Shown: positions 13,960-22,191, numbered from the stretch's first letter. The stretch: 22,332 nt of DNA from a bacterium (GCA_027294925.1 JAPULM010000322.1:1-22332), one strand, 5' to 3'. The notes: generated from the sequence alone by a model not told the origin. Numbers and translations are program-made.

Positions 13960-14904
13960 TTAGTCCTCAATTACCAGGCGTGTCGTGCCAGCCGGAAAAT
14001 CGCTCCGTAGTTGTAGGCCGGCACGTTCTTCCTGCAGCAATCGAACGATGGTGGTGGGATTATCGCCCCAACCGCGATTGATCGCCTCCACCAACTCCTG
14101 CTCAGCCAGGTTGGCCAGACTCATCGGAACGTCAAACTCACGCGCCAGCTGGGTGGCCAATCCCACATCTTTACGCATCAGCTTGGTGGCAAAGAAGCCC
14201 TTGTCCCAATCCGCTTCAAAGTTGCCGCTGAACCAGTCACCCGGTAAACGATGGATGCCACCGGAGTTGCGCCCGAAAGAACCCCGCCGAGTGGTTTCCC
14301 ACATGGCCTTGAGGTCGGCGCCGGCTTTGGCACCTAGGGTAAACAACTCGCTGATTGCCTGACTGGTAATGGCGGAAATACTATTGTGCACCAGCTTGCA
14401 AATGGACCCGGTGCCAATGTCACCGCAATAGACCACATTATCGCCAAACGCGTCCAGCACCGGTTTAACACGCTGGTAAACGGCTTCATCGCCACCCACC
14501 ATGATGGCTAACAATCCCGTTCGCGCACCAGTAACACCGCCGCTAACCGGCGCGTCGAGCATGTCAAGCCCTTGCTCCTTGAAGATTTGATAAATCCGCC
14601 GCACCAGGGTGGGCGAGTTGGTTGATAGATCGATATACACGCTCCCCGGTCTAGAGCCGGCAAGCACCCCACTTTCACTCAGGCTGACGGCTTCCATTTC
14701 CGGTGGGCCCGGCAGGGAGGTGAAGGTAATCTCGCTCTGTTCCGCCACCTGCTTGGGGGTGTCGGCCCAGGTCGCGCCTGCTTCCAGAAACGGGCCAGCG
14801 GCATCGCGCCGAATATCGTTGACAATAAGATGATGGCCGGCCTGGTGAATATTATTGGCCATGCCAGCACCCATATTTCCAACCCCGATAAAACCAATCT
14901 CCAT
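13960..14904 (-). CDS. NAD(P)-dependent beta-hydroxyacid dehydrogenase (3-hydroxyisobutyrate dehydrogenase family)
   Basis: A 314-residue enzyme of the 3-hydroxyisobutyrate / tartronate-semialdehyde reductase family, oxidising beta-hydroxyacids to semialdehydes or the reverse. The N-terminal Rossmann motif is GFIGVGNMGAGMA (residues 4-16). The substrate-binding signature is DAPVSGGVTGARTG with Ser121-Gly-Gly. The catalytic lysine is Lys170 in GTGSICKLVHNSIS, where the family more often has two Asn after the Lys. Asp30 after the second beta strand (LIVNDIRR) suggests NAD preference. AAAGGAGGACAAC precedes the ATG, so the start is well fixed. No operon partner is visible; the gene is convergent with the CPWC oxidoreductase. 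The exact substrate is undetermined. Valine catabolism is possible but unsupported by neighbours. Confidence 0.9.
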   Translation of the reverse strand: MEIGFIGVGNMGAGMANNIHQAGHHLIVNDIRRDAAGPFLEAGATWADTPKQVAEQSEITFTSLPGPPEMEAVSLSESGVLAGSRPGSVYIDLSTNSPTLVRRIYQIFKEQGLDMLDAPVSGGVTGARTGLLAIMVGGDEAVYQRVKPVLDAFGDNVVYCGDIGTGSICKLVHNSISAITSQAISELFTLGAKAGADLKAMWETTRRGSFGRNSGGIHRLPGDWFSGNFEADWDKGFFATKLMRKDVGLATQLAREFDVPMSLANLAEQELVEAINRGWGDNPTTIVRLLQEERAGLQLRSDFPAGTTRLVIED

Positions 14905-15200
14905 GTTGTCCTCCTTTCAGTTCAAGCGCTTACCCCAAGTGCTCAGACACGCCAGGATAAGTGAAAAAGGGCGGATTTTCCCGCCCTTACCCCCTGAAAC
15001 CGGCGCTGGAATGGCGCTATGCAAGTCTTCAGTATTGCGGCAATGACTCTGTTGTATGTCATTTTGCCTGCTAAAAGCAAGGATCAGATCATGAAAATTT
15101 GTAAAAACCCTCAAGCACGCCGGCCCAGAACCCGGTAGAATACTAGATATCAACGGTGACGTAACGAGAGCGCCAATCTTAAAAGTTAGGTTATTTGGTA
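14905..15200. other. Divergent intergenic region with leader hairpin
   Basis: This lies between the leftward dehydrogenase and the rightward membrane-protein gene. It contains a perfect hairpin, AAGGGCGG (14967-14974) with CCGCCCTT (14981-14988). Read on the - strand, it is followed by TTT, giving a terminator-like stem-loop in the 5' leader of the dehydrogenase gene, about 60 bp before its start. The rest (15001-15195) presumably holds the divergent promoters, but I found no convincing -35/-10 pair. Confidence 0.45.
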
Positions 15201-15758
15201 ATGAAAACCATCATTGGATATGGCGCCGCCGTCTGGGGTGTCATGGGGGCCGTTTGCTTGCTTACTTATGCGGTGGTGGGACTGATGCCGCTGGTTATCA
15301 ACGCATTTCGCTACCCATGGCAGTGGTATCATTGGGTGGTGCTGGCCGGCCACCTGGGGTTTATGGCGTATGCGGAAGGCTATCGGGGCTTTCAAAAAAG
15401 TTTTTCTCCCCGTGTGGCCGCCCGCGCCCGTTACTTAGCCCAGCATCCGCGCCTCCAACATGTCTTACTGGCACCCCTATTTTGTATGGGCTATGTGTAT
15501 GCGACTTGGCGATTACGCCTTCGCATCCTCATCCTTACCACGTTTATTGTGCTCTTGGTCATGCTGGTGTCGCGCCTTAACCAACCGTGGCGTGGTATTA
15601 TTGATGCCGGGGTGGTAATCGGTTTATTGTGGGGCGTGGTGTCACTATGCGCCCTGAGTATTCAGGCGTTGACTACAGAACATTTTAACTACGATGCTGA
15701 ACTACCCGAGACCGTCTCGCAGCACACCACGTCGGTAGCGCCCGACGAAGACCGCTGA
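15201..15758 (+). CDS. Multi-pass membrane protein of unknown function
   Basis: A 185-residue integral membrane protein. About five hydrophobic segments are visible, roughly residues 4-34 (possibly one long or two short helices), 44-58, 87-103, 108-124 and 133-153. Basic clusters between them (RVAARARYLAQ, WRLRLR) favour a cytoplasmic placement of those loops, and the C-terminal 30 residues are acidic and soluble. I do not recognise the family. The ATG at 15201 is preceded only by a weak TAGG; a TTG at 15195 is an alternative start. An interspersed repeat and a gap of over 200 bp separate it from the acyl-CoA dehydrogenase downstream, so it is probably a single-gene unit. No transport signature or catalytic motif can be seen. 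Confidence 0.7.
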   Translation: MKTIIGYGAAVWGVMGAVCLLTYAVVGLMPLVINAFRYPWQWYHWVVLAGHLGFMAYAEGYRGFQKSFSPRVAARARYLAQHPRLQHVLLAPLFCMGYVYATWRLRLRILILTTFIVLLVMLVSRLNQPWRGIIDAGVVIGLLWGVVSLCALSIQALTTEHFNYDAELPETVSQHTTSVAPDEDR

Positions 15759-15823
15759 CCTGGGTCCCGGGCGATCAGAGCTTGCAGGGGTAGGTTTTTC
15801 CCAGATGAGAGCAGGCTGAGAGG

Positions 15824-15893
15824 CGCTAATGCGGATGGCGGATTGCGGAATTAAAAGAAAAAGGGTTATTCCACAATCTCCAGACGTCATACC
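15824..15893. repeat. Interspersed heptamer repeat, copy 3
   Basis: GCTAATGCGGA, then heptamers GCGGATG, GCGGATT, GCGGAAT, then TAAAAGAAAAAGGGTTATTCC, and after a gap GACGTCATACC (15883-15893). The block order matches copy 1 at 3593-3667, including the terminal GACGTCATACC. It is again intergenic, between the membrane-protein and acyl-CoA dehydrogenase genes. Confidence 0.8.
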
Positions 15894-15981
15894 GCCTTGG
15901 TCGGCGCCTTGGCATAACAACCCTCAGCAGGGAACAGGTTTGAAATCTGTGCCCTAAAAAAAATTTCGTAGGAGGACAAGG

Positions 15982-17136
15982 GTGGATTTTCGCTTCAGTG
16001 AGGAACAAGAGCAATTTCGGGACACGGTGCGCCGCTTTGCCCGTCATGATATTGCCCCGTTGTACAGAGAAGGCGATACAAGCAAAGCCTTCCCGCGTCG
16101 CCAACTAGCCGGCATGGCGGCGCTCGGGCTCACCGGTTTACGCATTCCGGAACAATTCGGTGGTTCTCTGCAGCCCTGCCTCACTAGTGGTATTGCGGCT
16201 GAAGAAATCGCCCGGGCGGATTTCAATTGCGGCTATTTCGTTGAACAAAATGCCTTCATGGGCGATTTGCTGCACCGCTTTGGCTCCCGTGAGCTACAAG
16301 AACGCTATTTGCCAGGTATGGCCAATGGTACGGAAGTCATGGGCATTGCGCTCACCGAACCATCCGTTGGGTCGGATGCCGCGGCATTGAGTGCCCGCGC
16401 GGTGCGCGATGGCGACACCTATATTCTCAACGGTGAAAAAACCTCCGTCACCTATGCCGGCGAGATGGACAACTGCATTGTTTTTGCCAAAACCGACGCC
16501 GACGCTGGTGCACGTGGCGTCAGTGCTTTTGTCGTACGATCAGAATGGCAAGGCGTCAGTCGCACCGTTCTCTCCAGTATTGGCTCGAAGAGTCTGGCCC
16601 GCGGCGCCATCGTGATGGACCACGTGCGGGTGCCACGCGGCCATCTGATTGGTGAAGAAGGACAAGGCTTCCGGGCCATCATGTCAGGTTTCGATTACGC
16701 CCGCGCCATTATCGCCCTGATGTGCCTGGGGACCGCCGCCCAATCACTCGATGAAACCATGCAGTACGTCAAGCAACGCGAGGCGTTTGGCCGTCCGATC
16801 GCCAAATTCGAAGGCGTCCAATTCCCCATCGCCGAAGCTCACACGATGATCGAAGCCGCTCGTCTTCTGTCATATCGCTGCCTGTGGCTCAAGGATGAAG
16901 GGCTACCGCATACCAAGGAAGCGGCGATGTGCAAGTGGTGGGCGCCGAAACTAGCGGTTGAGGTTATTCACCAATGCCTGTTGCTACACGGTCACTATGG
17001 TTATGTGGACGAAATGCCCTTCGATCAGCGCATGCGCGACGTCATGGGCCTGGAAATTGGTGACGGCAGCGCCCAAATTCAGAAAATTATCGTGGCACGT
17101 GAGTTACTTGGACGCGAATATTTGCCATACCGCTAA
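15982..17136 (+). CDS. Acyl-CoA dehydrogenase
   Basis: A 384-residue FAD flavoenzyme that introduces an alpha-beta double bond into an acyl-CoA. The family order is clear: the N-terminal helical domain (DFRFSEEQEQFRDTVRRFAR), the beta domain with ALTEPSVGSDAAALSARA (residues 123-140) for FAD and substrate, and the C-terminal helical domain with QREAFGRPIAKFEGVQFPIAEA (265-286). Near the C-terminus, where many family members have the catalytic Glu in YEGT, this protein has IGDGSAQIQK with Asp361. The general base may be this Asp or another residue. Translation starts at GTG 15982, supported by GGAGGACAAG directly upstream. It is convergent with an MBL-fold gene. Its substrate may be branched or cyclic acyl-CoA, in view of the racemase-like gene nearby, but that is inference. 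Confidence 0.92.
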   Translation: MDFRFSEEQEQFRDTVRRFARHDIAPLYREGDTSKAFPRRQLAGMAALGLTGLRIPEQFGGSLQPCLTSGIAAEEIARADFNCGYFVEQNAFMGDLLHRFGSRELQERYLPGMANGTEVMGIALTEPSVGSDAAALSARAVRDGDTYILNGEKTSVTYAGEMDNCIVFAKTDADAGARGVSAFVVRSEWQGVSRTVLSSIGSKSLARGAIVMDHVRVPRGHLIGEEGQGFRAIMSGFDYARAIIALMCLGTAAQSLDETMQYVKQREAFGRPIAKFEGVQFPIAEAHTMIEAARLLSYRCLWLKDEGLPHTKEAAMCKWWAPKLAVEVIHQCLLLHGHYGYVDEMPFDQRMRDVMGLEIGDGSAQIQKIIVARELLGREYLPYR

Positions 17137-17170
17137 AAGGCAGCAGGGTTTCTTTGCTGGCAGCCGCCCT

Positions 17171-17911
17171 TCACAGCGTTACCACCATACCATCTTCGGC
17201 GCACGTCTCGGGTATCTCATCGACATGCGCCAGCATGTCCTGGCTCATGTGGGTCAGAATAATGCGCTTGGCGCCAAAGTCGTCTTGATGCTCGCAGATG
17301 GCCGGATAGTTGAGGTGCCATTTGACCGGCTTATGATAGAAATAGCTCTCGGCAATGAGGAGATCGGCGCCTTGCCCAATTTTCGCTAAATCCTCTGTCC
17401 ACTCACCATCCCCCGTATAGGCCACCACCTTACCGCCGACCTCCACCCGTAGCGCTATCGGGTTGGTTTGCCAGGTGTGGCGAGCCGCTTGCGGGGTCAC
17501 CACAAGTTCCAGGATATGGTGCGGCTGTCCAATTTCCAGGTCGATATAGTGAAGCGGAAATTTCGGCCGCATGACATGCATGCCGGGAAACAACGCTTCA
17601 CTGATCTCGTACAGCCGCGCTTGCGTGTCCTTGGGGCCGGCGATAACGAGTGGCCGCGTCCGTTTTGCCGCCAACATGGCGTCCATCAGCATAAACGGCA
17701 CGCCGCCACAGTGGTCACCGTGTAGATGGGTCAACAACACGACATCAATGCTGTTGTGTTCAATACCTTGCTGGTTGAGCGCAATCAGAGACGATGCCCC
17801 AAAATCAATGGCGAATCGCATCGTGGGGCTGTCGACCAGAATACAAGTCTGAAACCGTCCGCCGCTGCCAAATGAGTCTCCGCAACCGACGAATCGAACG
17901 CGTACTGTCAT
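17171..17911 (-). CDS. MBL-fold metallohydrolase
   Basis: A 246-residue metallo-beta-lactamase-fold hydrolase of the RNase Z-like branch. The metal site is H62-L-H64-G-D66-H67 (LTHLHGDHCGGVPF), His145 in ARHTWQTNP, Asp168 in YTGDGEW and His221 in LTHMSQDM, so all expected zinc ligands are present. The N-terminal VRFVGCGDSFGSGGRFQTCILV strand-turn is typical of this branch. It lacks the extended exosite arm of true tRNase Z, so another phosphodiester, lactone or thioester substrate is more likely. A GTG codon lies directly before the ATG; GGAG is five bases before ATG 17911, which I take as start. It is cytoplasmic. The gene is convergent with the acyl-CoA dehydrogenase, only 34 bp apart. Confidence 0.88.
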   Translation of the reverse strand: MTVRVRFVGCGDSFGSGGRFQTCILVDSPTMRFAIDFGASSLIALNQQGIEHNSIDVVLLTHLHGDHCGGVPFMLMDAMLAAKRTRPLVIAGPKDTQARLYEISEALFPGMHVMRPKFPLHYIDLEIGQPHHILELVVTPQAARHTWQTNPIALRVEVGGKVVAYTGDGEWTEDLAKIGQGADLLIAESYFYHKPVKWHLNYPAICEHQDDFGAKRIILTHMSQDMLAHVDEIPETCAEDGMVVTL

Positions 17912-18265
17912 CACATCTCCTTCTCTTAACTATAGATCTTCAGGTTTGCTGTTGGACATCTAGACGACCTGCTTGCGTAGGGCGGGACTGTGCCGCACCC
18001 TACGCAAGCTCATGCAGGTTAACACTTGATGTCCCGATTCATCTTCTGAATATCTATATCAAGCTGCATTGTATAAGGGTTAGCGAGTTGAGACAAGCGG
18101 CAGACAATCTGCATCTCAAAGGGTCTCTCACCCTACCCTCTCGTACTCATATTGACAGACGGACGCGATTTCGGTACTTTGCTGCATAGCTTATCATTAG
18201 GGGCGTGTCATGCGGATTTGAGTCAGCGTCGCAATTTTGGACATCTAGACGGCGAGGGGAATAGA
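17912..18265. other. 354-bp divergent intergenic region with hairpin and direct repeats
   Basis: It separates the leftward MBL-fold gene from the rightward racemase-like gene. It contains a palindrome (17971-18009) and two copies of TTGGACATCTAGACG (17952-17966 and 18238-18252), both described separately. A possible promoter for the racemase-like gene is TTGACA at 18152-18157 with TACTTT at 18175-18180, 17 bases apart; its -10 is poor. No coding region is supported. Confidence 0.5.
17971..18009. repeat. Palindrome with 12-bp arms (GTAGGG type)
   Basis: GCTTGCGTAGGG (17971-17982) is the exact reverse complement of CCCTACGCAAGC (17998-18009), around a 15-base centre. It resembles widespread GTAGGGTGCG-type dispersed palindromes and lies in the upstream region of the leftward MBL-fold gene, with no T tract. 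Confidence 0.65.
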
Positions 18266-19408
18266 ATGGGAACACTTAGTGGAGTTAAGATTGTCGAATT
18301 CGGCGGTATTGGCCCGCCACCCATGTGTGCCATGCTACTGGCCGATATGGGTGCAGATGTCTTGCGTATCGATCGTACGCAGCCGTCCGGACTCGGGTTC
18401 TCGGTCCCGACCCGTTTCTCGGTAATGGATCGCAGTCGCCGTTCGGTCGCCATTGATCTCAAACAGCCGGAAGGCACCGAGGCAGCGCGCCGCTTGCTGG
18501 ATCAGGCCGATGCCTTGATTGAAGGCTTTCGGCCTGGGGTGATGGAGCGACTCGGTTTGGGTCCCGATGCGTGTCTGGCCCGCAACCCACGTCTGGTGTA
18601 TGGTCGTGTTACCGGTTGGGGGCAAAGCGGTCCCCTGGCCCATGCCGCTGGCCACGATATCAATTATATTGCGTTAACGGGTGCGGCCAATGCGATTGGT
18701 CGGCGCGGTCAGCCGCCAACGCCACCTTTGAACCTGATCGGCGATTTCGGGGGAGGTGCTTTATATCTGGCGCTGGGCATTGTAGCCGCGCTGTACGAAG
18801 TGCAACATTCCGGGCTGGGGCAAGTAATTGACGCCGCCATGGTAGATGGCGCCGCGTCGCTTATGGCGTCGATCTACGGCCTTTATGCCGCCGGTATGAT
18901 CAATGACCGGCGCGGGGAAAACCTGGTGGACAGCGGCTCACACTTCTATGATGTCTACCAGACCGCAGATGGCAAATACATTTCGATTGCTGCCATTGAA
19001 GCCAAGTTCTACGATGAACTTTTGCAACGCCTTGGCCTTGAACATGAAACACTGGCGGACCAAATGGACCGCCAACACTGGCCTGCCCTTACGGAGCGTT
19101 TGGCGGAACTGTTCCGTACCAAAACGCGTCAGCAATGGTGTGATATTCTGGAAGGTACCGATGTCTGTTTTGCGCCGGTGTTAAGTTTCGATGAAGCACC
19201 GCATCATCCCCATAACAAGACGAGAGAAACCTTTATAGAGATTGACGGCGTGGTGCAGCCGGCGCCGGCGCCCCGCTTCAGCCGCACACCTTCGGAAGTG
19301 CAGCGACCACCAGCCGCTGCCGGTGAGCACACGGAAGCCGGACTGTTGGATTGGGGTTTCGCCCAGGAGGAAATTGAACAGCTACGGCAGGTAGGCGCCA
19401 TCGCGTAG
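18266..19408 (+). CDS. CaiB/BaiF family-III CoA transferase family, alpha-methylacyl-CoA racemase-like
   Basis: A 380-residue enzyme whose best match by motif is alpha-methylacyl-CoA racemase (AMACR/MCR), which epimerises 2-methyl-branched acyl-CoA esters. Characteristic blocks are [62 protein letters not shown] and [13 protein letters not shown]. The catalytic residues known from the M. tuberculosis enzyme have counterparts: His130 (in AGHD), Asp160 (in IGDFGGG) and Glu244 (in AAIEAKF). This full set favours a racemase over a formyl-CoA-transferase-type enzyme. The frame is open further upstream, but the conserved N-terminus begins at MGTLSG; GAGGGGA precedes ATG 18266. A racemase plus the acyl-CoA dehydrogenase nearby would suit branched-chain or isoprenoid side-chain degradation; that link is inference. 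Confidence 0.9.
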   Translation: MGTLSGVKIVEFGGIGPPPMCAMLLADMGADVLRIDRTQPSGLGFSVPTRFSVMDRSRRSVAIDLKQPEGTEAARRLLDQADALIEGFRPGVMERLGLGPDACLARNPRLVYGRVTGWGQSGPLAHAAGHDINYIALTGAANAIGRRGQPPTPPLNLIGDFGGGALYLALGIVAALYEVQHSGLGQVIDAAMVDGAASLMASIYGLYAAGMINDRRGENLVDSGSHFYDVYQTADGKYISIAAIEAKFYDELLQRLGLEHETLADQMDRQHWPALTERLAELFRTKTRQQWCDILEGTDVCFAPVLSFDEAPHHPHNKTRETFIEIDGVVQPAPAPRFSRTPSEVQRPPAAAGEHTEAGLLDWGFAQEEIEQLRQVGAIA

Positions 19409-19445
19409 CTTATGCGTGCCTACAGACGGGTTGCGCTAGGTTGAT

Positions 19446-19487
19446 CCCTTTTTCCCCTGCTGAGAGAAGGTTGGGGTAAGGTTTTTT
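19446..19487 (+). terminator. Candidate terminator before hisI
   Basis: CCTT-TTT-CCCC pairs with GGGG-T-AAGG across a 15-base loop and is followed by TTTTTT. It lies 38 bp after the racemase-like stop and about 17 bp before the hisI start. It looks like a degenerate copy of the common GGGAGAGGGTTGGGGTGAGGG-type palindrome. It would insulate hisI from upstream transcription or attenuate the his pair. Confidence 0.4.
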
Positions 19488-19503
19488 CGCAGGAGGTTCA
19501 AAC

Positions 19504-19902
19504 GTGTCTGATCTGGATCAGATGATCGATTTTGACAAATCGGGCGGTATTGTACCGGTGATCGCGCAAGACGAGACCACCGGTGAAGTGCTCATGATGG
19601 CCTATATGAATCAAGAGGCGTTTAACGAAACGCTCCGTACCGGCCGTGTCTGTTACTTTTCCCGTAGCCGTAACCGCTTATGGCGCAAAGGCGAGGAAAG
19701 CGGCAATGTACAAGAATTGCGTGGCGTTTATCTCGACTGTGACGCTGACACCTTGCTCGTTAAGGTGCAACAAATTGGCGGTGCAGCCTGTCATCAAGGG
19801 TATCCCAGTTGTTTCTTCCGCCGTGTAGAAGACCATGCGCTGAAGGTTGTTGCGCAGCGCGTGTTCGATCCCAATGAAGTCTATAACAAGAAGTCATCAT
19901 AA
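19504..19902 (+). CDS. hisI: Phosphoribosyl-AMP cyclohydrolase (HisI)
   Basis: A 132-residue single-domain enzyme for the third step of histidine synthesis, opening the adenine ring of phosphoribosyl-AMP. The signature [19 protein letters not shown] (residues 52-70) is intact. So are the metal residues Asp78, Asp80 and Asp82 with Cys79 (LDCDADTLL), and Cys96 and Cys103 ([10 protein letters not shown]). It has no fused HisE pyrophosphohydrolase domain, so HisE must be encoded elsewhere. Translation starts at GTG 19504, with AGGAGG eight bases before it. hisG follows after only two bases, so the pair is an operon and translationally coupled. A terminator-like structure lies in the leader. Confidence 0.95.
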   Translation: MSDLDQMIDFDKSGGIVPVIAQDETTGEVLMMAYMNQEAFNETLRTGRVCYFSRSRNRLWRKGEESGNVQELRGVYLDCDADTLLVKVQQIGGAACHQGYPSCFFRRVEDHALKVVAQRVFDPNEVYNKKSS

Positions 19903-19904
19903 TC

Positions 19905-20783
19905 ATGAATCAACCGATACTCAAATTGGGCCTGCCGGCCGGCAGTCTGCAAGAAGCGGCCGCCGGTTTATTCCGCAAGGCTGGCTATCAGATTACCTTT
20001 CGCTCGCGTTCGTACTATCCTACTATTGATGATCCGGAAATTACCTGTATCCTGATTCGGGCGCAGGAGATCGCACGCTACGTGCAAGACGGCGTGATGG
20101 ATGCCGGCTTGACGGGGTACGATTGGATTTTAGAGAACCGGGCGCAGGTGGTTGAAGTCACCGAACTGGTGTTTTCAAAGGTGAGCCGCCGTCCGGTGCG
20201 TTGGGTGCTTGCGGTGCCGCAGGACTCGCCTATTCAGAGCGCGAAAGATTTGCAGGGCAAGCGTATCGCCACCGAAGCTGTCAATCTCACCACCGACTAC
20301 TTGAAACGGCATGGTGTCGAGGCGCATGTGGAGTTTTCCTGGGGTGCCACAGAAGTCAAACCCCCACAGCTTGCTGACGCCATTGTCGAGGTGACCGAGA
20401 CGGGCAGTTCCTTACGCGCCAACAATCTTCGCATCGTCGACACCATCCTCGAAAGCACCCCGCGCCTGATTGCCAATCAGGCCGCCTGGGATAACGATTG
20501 GAAGCGAAAAAAAATTAGCAATATGGCGCTGATGCTGTGTGGCGCTATGGCCGCCGAGGGTAAAGTCGGGCTGATGATGAATGTCCCCACCGTGGTTCTT
20601 GATCAGGTTCTCGGCGTTTTACCGGCGCTGCAAAAACCGACGGTTGCGTCATTGGCCGATGACGCTTGGGTTGCCGTCAATACGATCATTGAGGAATTGG
20701 TGGTGCGCGATCTCGTTCCACGTCTCAAAGAGGCTGGCGCCAGCGGTATCGTCGAGTATCCTCTAAACAAAATTATTGATTGA
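19905..20783 (+). CDS. hisG: ATP phosphoribosyltransferase (HisG), long form
   Basis: A 292-residue enzyme for the first committed step of histidine synthesis, joining ATP and PRPP. The catalytic part has [21 protein letters not shown] at the start and the PRPP-binding motif [19 protein letters not shown] at residues 158-176. About 75 further residues at the C-terminus (from around 218, [14 protein letters not shown]) form the ACT-like regulatory domain that marks the long, histidine-inhibited form. No HisZ subunit is therefore needed. The ATG is two bases after the hisI stop, with no separate ribosome binding site of note, so it depends on hisI translation. No other his genes are present in the window. 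Confidence 0.95.
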   Translation: MNQPILKLGLPAGSLQEAAAGLFRKAGYQITFRSRSYYPTIDDPEITCILIRAQEIARYVQDGVMDAGLTGYDWILENRAQVVEVTELVFSKVSRRPVRWVLAVPQDSPIQSAKDLQGKRIATEAVNLTTDYLKRHGVEAHVEFSWGATEVKPPQLADAIVEVTETGSSLRANNLRIVDTILESTPRLIANQAAWDNDWKRKKISNMALMLCGAMAAEGKVGLMMNVPTVVLDQVLGVLPALQKPTVASLADDAWVAVNTIIEELVVRDLVPRLKEAGASGIVEYPLNKIID

Positions 20784-20920
20784 GTCCTGGCCCGAAAAAT
20801 TTCAAGATGGGAACGAGCTGTCTTGCAACCTATGTGGCTGGACCGAGACCCTAGAAACGCAGATGAAACACGAGACGCAGGCGATTGCTAAGGATTGTCT
20901 TCTGTTGACGTGACGGTTGT

Positions 20921-21574
20921 TCAGCCTAACAAGCGGTCGAGCAGCCGTGTTTCCTGGGGCAACGGACGCTCCCAGAACCAGGATGCATCGACCCAGAACC
21001 CCGGCATGGTCATGCTGTCCACACGCGCTGTGGCGTACGTCCTGATATCGTATGGCGCTGAGTCGTCAGTTGGGCATGTATGTTGATAGAAGGTGGTGGT
21101 GGCGGGATCGATAAGCCAATATTCACGTACGCCATATTGACGATAGTTGGCCGCCTTGGTTTTGAGATCGTAGCTACGTCCCCCAGGTGACATGACTTCA
21201 ACAACCAGGTCTGGTCCCCCGGAGAAAAACTGTGCCTCGAGTTGGGATAAGTGCTCGCGTCGGACCACGAAGATATCCGGCTCGTAATTCAGATCAGGGC
21301 GCAACCGCACTACCGCCGGCCCGTTGAACACGTTGCCCAATCCTTTGGTACTCACATAACCTCGTAATAGGAATGTCAGGAAGCCAACGAGTTCTTGATG
21401 TCGAATGCTCACCGGCGATGGCACAATGAGTTCTCCGTCTTCAAACTCCACAATTTGCGATTCCGGAGCCTCGGCGAAATAGCGTGCTTCCGTCCATCCC
21501 CCAAGCCGCAGGAGATAGGGTTCGGCAAGCGTTTCACCATCTGCGGTTGTCACATTTATTGCCAGTGCCATCAT
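20921..21574 (-). CDS. Uma2 family endonuclease-fold protein (DUF820)
   Basis: A 217-residue protein of the Uma2/DUF820 family, which has a restriction-endonuclease-like PD-(D/E)xK fold. The family entry motif IVEFEDGELIVPSP is at residues 41-54. The nuclease-type acidic and basic residues are visible: Asp100 in NYEPDIFVV, Glu126 in PDLVVEVMSPG, and Lys138 or Lys140 in YDLKTKAANYRQYGVREYWLIDP. The open frame extends 25 codons upstream with an unusual Arg-rich composition. I prefer the tandem ATGs at 21574/21571, after AAGGTG. The biological role of the family is not settled, and the protein occurs as a stand-alone gene here. It converges on hisG with about 140 bp between the stops. Confidence 0.85.
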   Translation of the reverse strand: MMALAINVTTADGETLAEPYLLRLGGWTEARYFAEAPESQIVEFEDGELIVPSPVSIRHQELVGFLTFLLRGYVSTKGLGNVFNGPAVVRLRPDLNYEPDIFVVRREHLSQLEAQFFSGGPDLVVEVMSPGGRSYDLKTKAANYRQYGVREYWLIDPATTTFYQHTCPTDDSAPYDIRTYATARVDSMTMPGFWVDASWFWERPLPQETRLLDRLLG

Positions 21575-21739
21575 GCACCTTGAACCATTTTCACGGCGCT
21601 TCGAACGGAAGCAATTGGTTTTGCGGACAGATTTGTCGGCTTCAGTCAATATCTGATGATAGCACGTGTGGCGTTATGCTCCAAGCGGGCAATTCAGTTC
21701 CGGCAGGGAACGCTGGCATCACCTCAGGTGCAAACAGTC

Positions 21740-22189
21740 TTAATGCATCACAAGGCCACCGGCGACGTTTAGTGCGACGCCGGTCACGTTGTCGGCCTGC
21801 GCCAGATAAACGACGGCCTGACCAATATCGTCAGGCGTCTGCGGGCGACCGAGCGGCACCCGCTCGGCAGCATAGTCTTGAAAGGCTGAGGCAGGATCAC
21901 GGCCTTGCAGATCGGTCCGTTGTTCGATCAACGCATCCACCCACATGGCGGTGCTCAAGACGCCAGGACAAACGGCATTCACGGTGACATTATACGGCGC
22001 CATTTCGTGCGCCATGGATTGCGTAAAGCCCACCACGGCAAACGTGGAGGCGCTGTAGGCGGCAGTGCGAGGATTGCCACGCTTGCCGGCGATTGAGGCG
22101 GTATTGATCATATGGCCTTGGCGGCGTTCCGTCATATCAGGCGCCACAGCTTTGCTGCACAGAAACACGCCTTTGACATTCACATTCAT
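21740..22189 (-). pseudogene. SDR family dehydrogenase, 5'-truncated, catalytic Lys replaced
   Basis: The 149 residues correspond to the C-terminal three-fifths of a classical short-chain dehydrogenase. It starts at the NVNVKGVFLCSKA helix, then has the NTASIAGKRGNP active-site Ser strand, the YSASTFAVVGFTQ helix, the NAVCPGVLSTAM segment and the standard C-terminus (DDIGQAVVYLAQ, VTGVALNVAGGLVMH). About 95 N-terminal residues with the TGxxxGxG cofactor motif are missing. A TAA is in frame four codons before the first Met, and the sequence beyond 22190 codes for a transposase on the other strand. The active-site YxxxK reads Y45-S-A-S-T49: the codon at 22043-22045 is ACG, one base from AAG. 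Truncation plus the lost catalytic Lys point to a decaying pseudogene. Confidence 0.8.
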
Positions 22190-22191
22190 GA

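Noticed and set aside
18152..18265. An upstream start at 18152 for the racemase-like gene
   Set aside because: The added 38 residues are not part of the family, whose N-terminus begins at the GVKIVEF strand; the stretch also overlaps a direct repeat.
4329..19408. The idea that 4.3-19.4 kb is one biosynthetic or degradative gene cluster
   Set aside because: Gene orientation changes repeatedly, terminator-like structures separate most units, and no pathway order or shared regulator is visible.
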